From G963677485 sp942492855 (GTDB lineage Bacteria; Armatimonadota; HRBIN16), in NCBI GenBank assembly GCA_942492855.1, contig OW818647.1, positions 3,348,001 to 3,412,000 of the forward strand: a DNA stretch of 64,000 bases, in the 5' to 3' direction. Positions 26,877-35,466 of this stretch are shown here, one piece after another. The position numbers and the translations under genes are program-made. The notes below the pieces were generated by a model. That model was given only the letters and a program-made list of their open reading frames with translations, had not been told where the DNA came from and did no database searches. Every line of letters begins with the position of its first letter. Within the stretch, counting starts at the first letter, position 1.

Positions 26877-29800
26877 ATGACAATCAATGATGACAATGAA
26901 ATAAACGGCCCTGACGTGAAACTAGCCACTGATGAGTCGGAAACTGCGTGCGCCTCCAAGCTGCCGACTGATCTCCAGGTGGGCGGTGTGACGATTAGCC
27001 TGGGCGACATCGTAGATATCCCCGCCCTCCAGGCCATGATGGAGAGGTTCTACAAGCTCACCCGTATCGGCATCGGCGTACTGGAGACCAACGGCAAGGT
27101 GCTGGTGAAGGTAGGTTGGCAAGATATATGCACTAAATTCCATCGCGTCTGCACAGAAACTCGCCGTCATTGCGAGATCAGCGATGTCAATCTTTCGTCC
27201 GGAGTGAGAGCCGGGGAGTTTAAAGCTTATCGTTGCGAAAACAACATGTGGGATATGGTGACACCCATAGTGGTTGATGGCACACATATCGGCAATGTAT
27301 TCATCAGTCAGTTCTTCTTCGACGATGAAGAGTTGGATTACGGTCTTTTCCGACATCAGGCACAGAAATACGGGTTTGATGAGAAGGAATATCTGGACGC
27401 CCTGGAACGTGTGCCGCGATGGAGCCACGAAACAATGGAAGCGGCGATGTCATTCTACGCCTTGTTTGCCAGCTTCATTGCTTCAACAAGCTACACAAAA
27501 GTGCAACTGGCGCAGGCTCTGGCCGAACAGCAGGAAGTAGTGCGGCGTTTGACCGACAGTGAAATGAAGCTTAGGGAAGCGCAACAGATCGCACGCATGG
27601 GACGCTGGGAGCTGGACCTGACCACTAACCAACTGGTTTGGTCATCAGGCATTTATTTGTTGTTTGAAAAAGACATTCATAACTACACAGCCACATATGA
27701 CCATCTATTTCAATGTATACACCCTGACGACCGCGAAATGGTCGACTATGTATTTAAAAAATCCATCATGAATAAGACCCATTATGAGATTGAACACCGC
27801 TTGTTGATGGACGACGGACGCATTAAGTGGGTGAACGAGATTGGACGCACCGAATACGACGAAGCGGGAAATCCGGTGCGCTCTGTTGGCACAGTACAGG
27901 ACATCACAGAGCATAGGCTACAGGAAGAAGCCATCAAGCAGAGCGAACGCCAACTTCATGCTATGGTGGATACTATGCCCCTCGCCATCCATGTTTCAAC
28001 AGGCCTTGATCAAGTGAGCCAGTATATTAACCCTACTATGGTGAAGCTGTTCGGATACACGCTAGCTGATATCCCATCGGTTGATGCATGGTGGCCTTTG
28101 GCTTACCCGGACCCTGACTACCAGCAGTCAATCATCGATGAGTGGAATAGTCGAGTTCATATTGCGATAGCCAGCCAGCAACCGATAGAGCCCATGGAGG
28201 TGGTGGTGACCTGTAAAGATGGCACCACCAGAGATGTGATGTGGGGGTATATCACGCTGGGTGAGATCAACTACTCCTATGGTCTCGACTTAACCGAGCG
28301 GAAAATAGCTGAAGCGGCACTGGTTCGATCCGAAGCGCACATGAATCAGGCACAGAAGGCAGCCCGGATGGGGAGCTGGGCCTGGTATCCAAAGACAAAC
28401 AAGCTTGAGTGGTCTGAGGGCATGTACCGTGTGTTCGGGCTGCGCAAAGAGAGTTTCACGGGCGATCTGGCTGATGTGATCAATCTGGCGATACATCCTG
28501 ACGATCGCCAGATCGTGGAGAAGGCGAACGAGACGGTCATCGAGACGGGTAGACCAACACCAGCGGTCTACCGGGTGGTTTGGCCTGACGGATCTGTGCA
28601 TGTGATTCGAGCTGAAGGTGGAGAGTGTGAGGTTGACGAGAATGGATCGGTCGTCTCGCTGTCAGGCTACGCCCAGGATATCACTGAGCAAAAGAGAGCT
28701 GAGGAGGCATTGCAGGAGAGTGAACGCCGATACCGCGAAATATTTAACGCCACCGCTGATGCCATACTCATCCGGGATGCTGAGACTTGGGAAATCGTGG
28801 ATGTGAACCAGCCGATGCTGGAGCTGTTTGGATACCCCACAAAAGACGAAGTGTTACGCCTTGAGAGCGGTTCGTTAAGTGCTGGAACTCCGCACTATTC
28901 CCAGGCAGATGCGCTAGCTTACATACAACAAGCGAAATCCGGTGAAAAACCATCTTTCGAGTGGCTTTCGAAGAAGAAGTCTGGTGAGTTATTCTGGTCA
29001 GAAATCACCATGCGTGGTTCTATGGTTGGTGGCCAATCGCGAATTCTCGTGACCATCCGCGATATCTCACAGCGGAAACAGGTTGAGCAGGCATTACTCG
29101 AAAGCGAATCTTCGCATCGGGTTTTGGTCGAAGGATTGCCGGACATCATCATACGGTTTGACCGCGATTGCCGGCATCTATTTATATCCAACAACATCAC
29201 CAACATCGTAAGCTTGCCAGTAGCAGCTTTCATGGGCAAAACACCACGCGAATTAGGTTTTACTGATGAGCAGTGCAGTTTTTGGGAAAAGGCGATTGGC
29301 GATGTCTTCACCACCGGCGCCTCGTTTGAAACCGAGTTTGTTTTCAACAGCGAGAAGGGAAACCGTATTTTCGACTGTCGGTTGGTGCCCGAGTTGGATG
29401 CGCAGGGCAGTGTGCGGTCGGTGTTGTCATTGAATCGCGATATCACGGCTCAGCGCAGGGCCGAAGAAGATTACAAGACTCTTTTCCAACAGATGCTGAC
29501 AGGGTTTGCACTACATGAGATCATCTGCGATGAGACAGGGAAGCCGGTCGACTACCGCTTCCTTGCCGCCAACCCGGCTTACGAACAGATGACCGGCCTG
29601 CTGGCCCGTGATATCGTGGGCCGTCGGGTGCTTGATATACTTCCTACTCTGGAACCTTACTGGATAAATACCTATGGACAGGTGGTTCTGACCGGGGAGC
29701 CTGTCACTTTTGAAAACTATGCAGCAACTCTGGGCAAGTATTTCGAGGTGACTGCGTTCCGGCCAGCAGTAGGTCAGTTTGCATGCCTTGTCACCGATGT

Positions 29801-31004
29801 CACCGCCCGGAAAAGGTCTGAAGAGGAGAAAAGAAAACTCGAAGAGACACTTGGCCATGCCCTGAAGATGGAGTCAGTGGGCAGGCTGGCAGGCGGAGTC
29901 GCGCACGACTTTAATAACATGCTGGGTGTGATCCTGGGTCACGCACAAATGGCTATGGAACAGTTATATCCCACCCACCCCCTGTATGATGATCTGTCAG
30001 AAATCCGCTCAGCGGCTAATCGTTCTGCGGATCTCACACGCCAATTGCTGGCTTTCGCCAGGAAACAGACCATACAGCCCAAGGTGCTGGACCTGAATGA
30101 GACCATATCTAAGATGATTAGGATGCTGGAACGGCTAATTGGTGAATCTATACGACTTGAGTATATTGCATCTCCTCACATTTGGCAGCTTAAAGTTGAT
30201 CCATCGCAGATCGACCAAATGCTTGCCAACCTGTGCGTCAATGCACGCGATGCCATATCTGATGTCGGTATTATCACGATCAAGACAGGCATGGTTACAT
30301 TCGATGAGGACACCAGTCAGTTACATTCCGGAGCATCCCCAGGTGACTACGTATGGCTGTCGGTTACCGACACTGGACATGGAATTGATAAACCAATGAT
30401 GGAACAGATTTTTGAGCCATTTTTCACCACCAAAGGAGTGGGTGAGGGAACAGGGCTGGGCCTTTCTACAGTATATGGAGCAGTGAAGCAAAATGGCGGG
30501 TTTATTGAAGTTGAGAGCGAATTGGGCCAGGGTACCTGCTTCACAATCTACCTGCCACGGTATGTAGGCGACGATGTGGTAACTGACGGCAATGATCGTT
30601 GTGCGACCACACAAGGCGGCAGCGAGACCATTCTACTGGTCGAGGATGAGCCCGCCATCCTGCGGATGACCCAAACTATGCTGAAACGCCTGGGATACAC
30701 GGTGATCGCTGCACAGTCGCCGTTGCAGGCTATTGATGCAGCCGCTGCATACCACGGCGTGATTGACTTGTTATTGACGGATGTGGTGATGCCGGAGATG
30801 AACGGAAATGAAATGACGCGTATCATTCAATCGCAATACCCTCGCATCAAACGCATGTTCATGTCAGGATATACATCGGATGTGATCGCACACCACGGCA
30901 AGCTGGGCGATGGTGTTTCGTTCATCTCCAAGCCATTTACCATGGATGACCTGGGAACCAGCATCCGGACTGCTTTGGACAACCGGTCACCGAGCTCACG
31001 CTAG
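26877..31004 (+). CDS. PocR-domain hybrid histidine kinase with multiple PAS domains
   Basis: 1375 residues, no transmembrane segment, so cytoplasmic. The N-terminal domain (about 40-215) is a PocR sensor: DICTKFHRVC with RRHCEISDVN, then VFISQFFFDDEELD. PocR domains were predicted to sense small hydrocarbon derivatives, and the founding PocR regulates propanediol use and cobalamin synthesis. Then about five PAS/PAC units (about 235-970), HisKA with His1010 (GGVAHDFNNMLG), HATPase with GEGTGLGLS, and a receiver with Asp1302 (LLTDVVMPEMNG). GGAGGATCAC precedes the ATG. It is followed after 16 bases by the B12-binding protein gene, so the two are almost certainly cotranscribed. Confidence 0.92.
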   Translation: MTINDDNEINGPDVKLATDESETACASKLPTDLQVGGVTISLGDIVDIPALQAMMERFYKLTRIGIGVLETNGKVLVKVGWQDICTKFHRVCTETRRHCEISDVNLSSGVRAGEFKAYRCENNMWDMVTPIVVDGTHIGNVFISQFFFDDEELDYGLFRHQAQKYGFDEKEYLDALERVPRWSHETMEAAMSFYALFASFIASTSYTKVQLAQALAEQQEVVRRLTDSEMKLREAQQIARMGRWELDLTTNQLVWSSGIYLLFEKDIHNYTATYDHLFQCIHPDDREMVDYVFKKSIMNKTHYEIEHRLLMDDGRIKWVNEIGRTEYDEAGNPVRSVGTVQDITEHRLQEEAIKQSERQLHAMVDTMPLAIHVSTGLDQVSQYINPTMVKLFGYTLADIPSVDAWWPLAYPDPDYQQSIIDEWNSRVHIAIASQQPIEPMEVVVTCKDGTTRDVMWGYITLGEINYSYGLDLTERKIAEAALVRSEAHMNQAQKAARMGSWAWYPKTNKLEWSEGMYRVFGLRKESFTGDLADVINLAIHPDDRQIVEKANETVIETGRPTPAVYRVVWPDGSVHVIRAEGGECEVDENGSVVSLSGYAQDITEQKRAEEALQESERRYREIFNATADAILIRDAETWEIVDVNQPMLELFGYPTKDEVLRLESGSLSAGTPHYSQADALAYIQQAKSGEKPSFEWLSKKKSGELFWSEITMRGSMVGGQSRILVTIRDISQRKQVEQALLESESSHRVLVEGLPDIIIRFDRDCRHLFISNNITNIVSLPVAAFMGKTPRELGFTDEQCSFWEKAIGDVFTTGASFETEFVFNSEKGNRIFDCRLVPELDAQGSVRSVLSLNRDITAQRRAEEDYKTLFQQMLTGFALHEIICDETGKPVDYRFLAANPAYEQMTGLLARDIVGRRVLDILPTLEPYWINTYGQVVLTGEPVTFENYAATLGKYFEVTAFRPAVGQFACLVTDVTARKRSEEEKRKLEETLGHALKMESVGRLAGGVAHDFNNMLGVILGHAQMAMEQLYPTHPLYDDLSEIRSAANRSADLTRQLLAFARKQTIQPKVLDLNETISKMIRMLERLIGESIRLEYIASPHIWQLKVDPSQIDQMLANLCVNARDAISDVGIITIKTGMVTFDEDTSQLHSGASPGDYVWLSVTDTGHGIDKPMMEQIFEPFFTTKGVGEGTGLGLSTVYGAVKQNGGFIEVESELGQGTCFTIYLPRYVGDDVVTDGNDRCATTQGGSETILLVEDEPAILRMTQTMLKRLGYTVIAAQSPLQAIDAAAAYHGVIDLLLTDVVMPEMNGNEMTRIIQSQYPRIKRMFMSGYTSDVIAHHGKLGDGVSFISKPFTMDDLGTSIRTALDNRSPSSR

Positions 31005-31020
31005 CGTAAGGGGGCTTCAA

Positions 31021-31674
31021 ATGAGTGTAGAGAGTATGGAAAATCAGCAAGCCTGGTACCAGCAATATCTGGACGGACTATTAAAATATGACCAGCAGCT
31101 CTGCCGTCAGAATTTCCAGCAATGGATGGATTCCAGTCCTGAGCTGCGGTCTCTCTATGAACAACTGGTTCAGCGGTCATTATATGAAGTCGGAGAGCTG
31201 TGGGAGCGGGGGCGCATATCCGTGGCAACGGAGCATTTTGCCACTGCTACCACCGAAAGCCTTCTGAACATGGTCTACCCCCGCCTGTTCTTGCAGCCGA
31301 GGGTTGGTAAGACGGCAGTGGTGGCCTGTGTGGCCAATGAACACCACCAGATTGGCGGTAAACTGGTGGCTGACATCTTTGAGCTGCACGGATGGCGCGG
31401 CTACTTTCTGGGCGCGAATACCCCAATCCGTGATCTGATCGACTTGGTAGCGGAGAAAAAACCGGATGTGGTCGCCCTCTCTGTGACAGTGGCATTCAGT
31501 ATGGAATCGCTGTTGAGTGCCATCACGGAGTTACGCACTCACTATCCCGATGTCCCCATACTGGTGGGAGGGCAGGCTTTTCGCTGGGGCGGCCAGCAGC
31601 GGGTGATGCAGATGCCCGGTGTATTGTGCCTTCGGACACTGAGCGAACTAGAAGAGTGGATTAGGGACCATTAA
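31021..31674 (+). CDS. Stand-alone cobalamin-binding protein with CarH/LitR-type light-sensing motif
   Basis: 217 residues: a helical cap (about 1-92) then a Rossmann-like B12-binding domain (about 95-215). The cap reads LWERGRISVATEH: Trp61, nine residues, then Glu71-His72, exactly the W-x9-EH signature that surrounds the adenosyl group in CarH and LitR photoreceptors. The B12 domain has EHHQIG (107-112), the E/DxHxxG motif whose His109 would ligate cobalt. There is no MerR-type DNA-binding domain, unlike CarH. The residue after Trp is Glu, whereas T. thermophilus CarH has a His used in its light-state ligation. AAGGGGG lies five bases before the ATG. Kinase genes lie on both sides, so it probably signals to a histidine kinase (inference). 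Confidence 0.88.
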   Translation: MSVESMENQQAWYQQYLDGLLKYDQQLCRQNFQQWMDSSPELRSLYEQLVQRSLYEVGELWERGRISVATEHFATATTESLLNMVYPRLFLQPRVGKTAVVACVANEHHQIGGKLVADIFELHGWRGYFLGANTPIRDLIDLVAEKKPDVVALSVTVAFSMESLLSAITELRTHYPDVPILVGGQAFRWGGQQRVMQMPGVLCLRTLSELEEWIRDH

Positions 31675-31678
31675 TGTA

Positions 31679-32800
31679 ATGTTAGACAATCCCAAAGTGG
31701 CCGAATACATGTGGAACTACGTGATGGAGACCGCCCCGGTTGTGGCACTCTATCTAGATGCAAACGGCTGCATCATGCAGACCAACGAGCAAGCACGAAA
31801 AATGTTGCGGATTGATGCTATTGGTCGGCCACTGTCTACCCAAATAGTAAACTTTAAAAGCAATTTTGATTTATCGTCATTAGTGAGTCAGGGTGGAGTG
31901 CATCAGCTAAGCATCAGCACCGCAAGTGGAATGCCGGAGACTCTCTATTTCCGATTCTACGCCATGGATACCGGCACCCTGGCGGTTGCCAGCCTTGATA
32001 TCGAGGAACAGCTCAGGCTGCGAAACGACATATTGAACCTTAACCGTGAGCTGAGCAACCTGACCAGGCAATTGCACCAGGCCAACGCCGAACTTCGGGA
32101 ACTAAATGAGTTGAAGAACCGGTTCATTGGCATGGCGGCGCATGACCTTCGCAAGCCCATCAGTGTGGTGATGACTTATAATGAGATTTTGCTTGACGAG
32201 GCAGCCGGTCTGCTTGACGATGAGCTTCTTGGCTTCCTGCGGACTAACCAGGCAGCGGCTTCCGGCATGAAGCGGCTGATCGACAACTTTCTGGATGTGT
32301 CGATCATCGAGTCCGGGCATCTGCGGCTTGATATCAAGAAAGTGGACGTCGAGCAGATATTTGCTGGCGTCACCCCTCTGGTTCGTCTGATAGCAGCCAA
32401 AAAACAGGTAGAATTAGACACAAGCCTAAGTGGGTACCAAGGACTGCTGTCTGTTGATCTGGCTAAGATACAGCAGGTGCTGGTCAATTTAGTCAGCAAC
32501 GCGGTGGAGCACTCAACGGCCGGTCAGCATGTTCGGATGGATGCCATTGAGGCTTCAGATGCGGTTGTCTTTTCCGTGAAGGACGAGGGAGCGGGGATTG
32601 CTCCTGATGACCAGAAGAAGCTGTTCGCACCGTTCGGCCGGGCTGGCACACAAAAAACTGCCGGTGAGCGTAGTGTGGGGCTTGGCCTGGCTATCGCCCG
32701 GCAAGTGGTCGACGCCCACAAAGGCCGGATATGGGTGGAGTCTGAACTTGGGCATGGAGCCACGTTCTGCGTGAGTCTGCCATTAGTGGCAGAACATTAG
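31679..32800 (+). CDS. PAS sensor histidine kinase, soluble
   Basis: 373 residues. PAS-like N-terminal domain (about 10-110: VALYLDANGCIMQTNEQARK), a coiled-coil linker (LRNDILNLNRELSNLTRQLH, continuing to about 145), HisKA with His155 in AAHDLRKPI, and HATPase with NLVSNAVEHS (N box) and SVGLGLAIARQVVDAHKG (G2 box). No receiver and no membrane segment. The start lies four bases after the stop of the B12-binding protein, with only a weak ribosome site, so translation is probably coupled. This pairing makes it the most likely partner of the B12 sensor. Its cognate response regulator may be the receiver of the gene at 33327. Confidence 0.9.
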   Translation: MLDNPKVAEYMWNYVMETAPVVALYLDANGCIMQTNEQARKMLRIDAIGRPLSTQIVNFKSNFDLSSLVSQGGVHQLSISTASGMPETLYFRFYAMDTGTLAVASLDIEEQLRLRNDILNLNRELSNLTRQLHQANAELRELNELKNRFIGMAAHDLRKPISVVMTYNEILLDEAAGLLDDELLGFLRTNQAAASGMKRLIDNFLDVSIIESGHLRLDIKKVDVEQIFAGVTPLVRLIAAKKQVELDTSLSGYQGLLSVDLAKIQQVLVNLVSNAVEHSTAGQHVRMDAIEASDAVVFSVKDEGAGIAPDDQKKLFAPFGRAGTQKTAGERSVGLGLAIARQVVDAHKGRIWVESELGHGATFCVSLPLVAEH

Positions 32801-32860
32801 AGCACGAAATAACTATATCGCAACACTGCTGCGACAGACTAGAATACGAGGTAAATCGCC

Positions 32861-33340
32861 ATGAATCTTCCATATCTCGAAAAAACTGCTGGCTTACTCC
32901 AACAGCCATCGCAATCTGCCGCCGTTGAATTCGCTTCAAAACGCGACAGCCTGGCAGAAGAACTCAATCACCGCATGATGGCACGCCCTGACCTGGAAAA
33001 GATGATCGGTGTGTGCAATTCGTCGATGATGCAGGACAATAGCCGAAACTTCGCACGATTCATGAGTTCGATGTTCACAGCATACGAACCTGAGGTCCTC
33101 GCTCAAACAGCACTCTGGGTGTTCAGGGCCTATCGCGCCCATGGGTTCCAAACCACATATTGGGCTGCTAACCTGGACACATTCGTGGAGATCGCCGCCG
33201 AAAAACTGAGTGCTGAGACCTACTCAGAGCTCTATCCGTTTTTCAACTGGCTGATAGTCAACATCCCAAGTTTCGTGCATATCAGCGACGAGCAGATGGG
33301 GCATCCACTACCTCCAGAGCCTGGTCATGATGGTAGATGA
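32861..33340 (+). CDS. Uncharacterised helical protein in the B12/kinase operon
   Basis: 159 residues, no signal peptide or membrane helix. Almost entirely helix-forming, including NFARFMSSMFTAYEPEVLA, VFRAYRAHGFQTTYWAANLD and FVEIAAEKLSAETYSELYPF; length and helix pattern resemble globin-like sensor or phosphorelay domains, but I see no haem-proximal pattern I can trust and no conserved His for phosphotransfer. CGAGGTAAATCGCC precedes the ATG. It follows the kinase gene by 60 bases, and its 3' end overlaps the start of the receiver gene by 14 bases, so it is an integral member of the operon. Possible roles are an adaptor or a second sensor. Function not assigned. Confidence 0.75.
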   Translation: MNLPYLEKTAGLLQQPSQSAAVEFASKRDSLAEELNHRMMARPDLEKMIGVCNSSMMQDNSRNFARFMSSMFTAYEPEVLAQTALWVFRAYRAHGFQTTYWAANLDTFVEIAAEKLSAETYSELYPFFNWLIVNIPSFVHISDEQMGHPLPPEPGHDGR

Positions 33341-33905
33341 CCTCGCCAGCATCAGCCTGCGGATACTGGTGGCTGATGACGATATTGACATACTGAACGG
33401 CACTGCCCGCATCCTGATGCGTGCAGGATATGAGGTCGACAAGGCTTCCAATGGAGCTGAAGCACTAGAGATAATTCATCAGCGCAAGCCTGATATCTTG
33501 CTGACGGATCGCGATATGCCAGGAATGGACGGACTGGAGCTTTGCCGAACAGTGAAGCAGACCCCCGAGTTTTCCGACGTCATCGTGGTCATCGCTTCAG
33601 GAACGTTTACTGATAGTGATGAGCAGGCGGAGGGGCTTGAGGCCCAGGCTGATGGCTACATAGTTCGTCCCGTGGCCAACCGTGAGCTACTGGCCCGCGT
33701 AGCGGCTTTCGCACGGATACAAAAGTTAAACAAGTCGCTGCAGGACCAGGCCGCGAAACTGCGTGAGAGCGAAGACCGTCTACGCGAGGTGCTGGAGTCC
33801 TCTGTCGATGCGGTCTACAAGCGTAATCTGGTGACAGACAAATGCGACTACATCAGCCCTGCCATCACACAGATCACTGGGGTACTCGGTGGAGCATATC
33901 TCTGA
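33327..33905 (+). CDS. N-terminal part of a split hybrid kinase: receiver plus PAS start
   Basis: 192 residues before the stop. Receiver domain about 10-130 with Asp61 (LLTDRDMPGMDG) and acidic ILVADDDID near the start, then the beginning of a PAS domain (LREVLESSVDAVYKRNLVTD) that breaks off after ITQITGV. The frame is lost at a GGGG run (33879-33882): dropping one G would join it smoothly to the downstream kinase through TGYSVEH. This is a single-base insertion, sequencing error, phase variation or programmed slippage; the sequence alone cannot decide. If the stop is real, the product is a receiver with a partial PAS. It overlaps the upstream gene by 14 bases. Confidence 0.8.
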   Translation: MMVDDLASISLRILVADDDIDILNGTARILMRAGYEVDKASNGAEALEIIHQRKPDILLTDRDMPGMDGLELCRTVKQTPEFSDVIVVIASGTFTDSDEQAEGLEAQADGYIVRPVANRELLARVAAFARIQKLNKSLQDQAAKLRESEDRLREVLESSVDAVYKRNLVTDKCDYISPAITQITGVLGGAYL

Positions 33906-35319
33906 ACAGCCTTTCTCGTGGATCATCGATCTTGTGCCTGTGGATGATCGTAGTGAACCCCAGCGGATTTCCCAGCAGGCCATGGCTGACCAAAGCCGGA
34001 CTGCATACAATATGGATTACCGAATCCAGCATAAAAACGGCGATTACATATGGCTGCATGACCGTTTTGTTGTGATGCGTGATGATCAGGGAAACCCTGT
34101 TTCGTTGATTGGCAGCGTCAGTGATGTGACCCATCTTAAGCAAATTGAGGCCGATAAGGCGGTATTGCAGGACCAACTGGTGCAGGTTCAGAAGCTTGAT
34201 TCCATTGGCCGACTGGCCGGCGGTGTGGCGCACGACTTTAACAACATGCTGGGCGTGATCATGGGTCATGCTCAGATCGCCTTGGACAGCTTGGACGACG
34301 ACCACCCCGTACGCGAAGACTTGATCGAAATCGCCCAGGCTGCAGAACGGTCCGCAGTGCTGACGCGCCAGTTGCTGACGTTTGCCCGCAAACAGACCAT
34401 TATTCCTAAGGTTGTGGATTTGAATACATCCCTAGGATCCGTTCTGGGGACATTGGAAGGGTTAATCGGAGAAAACATCAAGATCATATGGAAGCCAGCC
34501 TCTGAGCTGTGTCCAGTGAAGATAGACCCGTCACAATTGGACTTCATTATGGCGAACTTGTGTATGAATGCACGCGAAGCCATACTCTACGAAGGAATGA
34601 TCACGATCAGTACCAGCAATGTGACACTAGATGAGCAGTTTTGTGCGTCGCGCCCGGGGCTCAAGCCGGGATATTACGTCAAGCTGGTGGTATCGGACAA
34701 TGGCCGCGGTATGGACAAACCGACACTTGCCAGGATTTTTGAGCCGTTCTTTACCACCAAGCGGTTTGGAGAGGGCGGGATGGGGCTGGCCTCAGTGTAC
34801 GGAGGGGTGAAACAAAATGGCGGCCATATCGAGGCTGAGAGTGAACCAGAGATCGGCACGACAATGGCAATCTACCTGCCAGCCTACATAGATCCGGTTC
34901 CAGTAAGCAAGAAGGAGCCGGTGAGTGGTGTATCCGCGAGCCAGAATGGAACTGTGATGCTTGTTGAGGATGAGCCATCAATTCTGAAAATGACCACCCT
35001 CATGCTGAAACGTCTGGGGTATGACGTGCTGCCGTCCAACTCGCCGTCTGCAGCTCTTCGGATTCCAGACGACAAACTCGACGAGGTGGATCTGCTGCTG
35101 ACGGATGTGGTGATGCCAGGGATGAGCGGTCGTGAACTGGCAGATGAACTGCAGAAACGACGTCCGGAGCTCAAGTGTATGTTTATGTCAGGTTATACAG
35201 CCGATGTGATGACTCAAGATATGAAACATCGTGAAGGGATGTTTTTCATCCAAAAGCCATTTACCATGACCGGGCTTTCCGACATGATACGGCAGGCACT
35301 GCACCGGTCGTCAGCTTGA
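33889..35319 (+). CDS. C-terminal part of a split hybrid kinase: PAS end, HK, receiver
   Basis: 476 residues if a GTG at 33889 is used, but that GTG has no ribosome site, so it is more likely the continuation of the frame interrupted at 33879-33882. It completes the PAS domain (SWIIDLVPVDDR to VSLIGSVSDVTHLKQ), then HisKA with GGVAHDFNNML (phospho-acceptor His codon at 34231), HATPase with GEGGMGLASVYG and a second receiver with LLTDVVMPGMSG. The rejoined protein would be REC-PAS-HisKA-HATPase-REC, about 660 residues. The kinase core is a close paralogue of those at 22744 and 26877, sharing the RLAGGVAHDFNNML segment. Confidence 0.82.
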   Translation: MEHISEQPFSWIIDLVPVDDRSEPQRISQQAMADQSRTAYNMDYRIQHKNGDYIWLHDRFVVMRDDQGNPVSLIGSVSDVTHLKQIEADKAVLQDQLVQVQKLDSIGRLAGGVAHDFNNMLGVIMGHAQIALDSLDDDHPVREDLIEIAQAAERSAVLTRQLLTFARKQTIIPKVVDLNTSLGSVLGTLEGLIGENIKIIWKPASELCPVKIDPSQLDFIMANLCMNAREAILYEGMITISTSNVTLDEQFCASRPGLKPGYYVKLVVSDNGRGMDKPTLARIFEPFFTTKRFGEGGMGLASVYGGVKQNGGHIEAESEPEIGTTMAIYLPAYIDPVPVSKKEPVSGVSASQNGTVMLVEDEPSILKMTTLMLKRLGYDVLPSNSPSAALRIPDDKLDEVDLLLTDVVMPGMSGRELADELQKRRPELKCMFMSGYTADVMTQDMKHREGMFFIQKPFTMTGLSDMIRQALHRSSA

Positions 35320-35466
35320 GATAACCATCTGGCGACCCCGATGCGCAGGCCGCCAGATGCAGAGTCAAACTGACGATGGGATACAATAGAATCGTGGACG
35401 ATGCGATCAGCTAAACTGGCTGGCGTGTCCGATATATGAACACGACGATAAGAGGTATTCCATATA

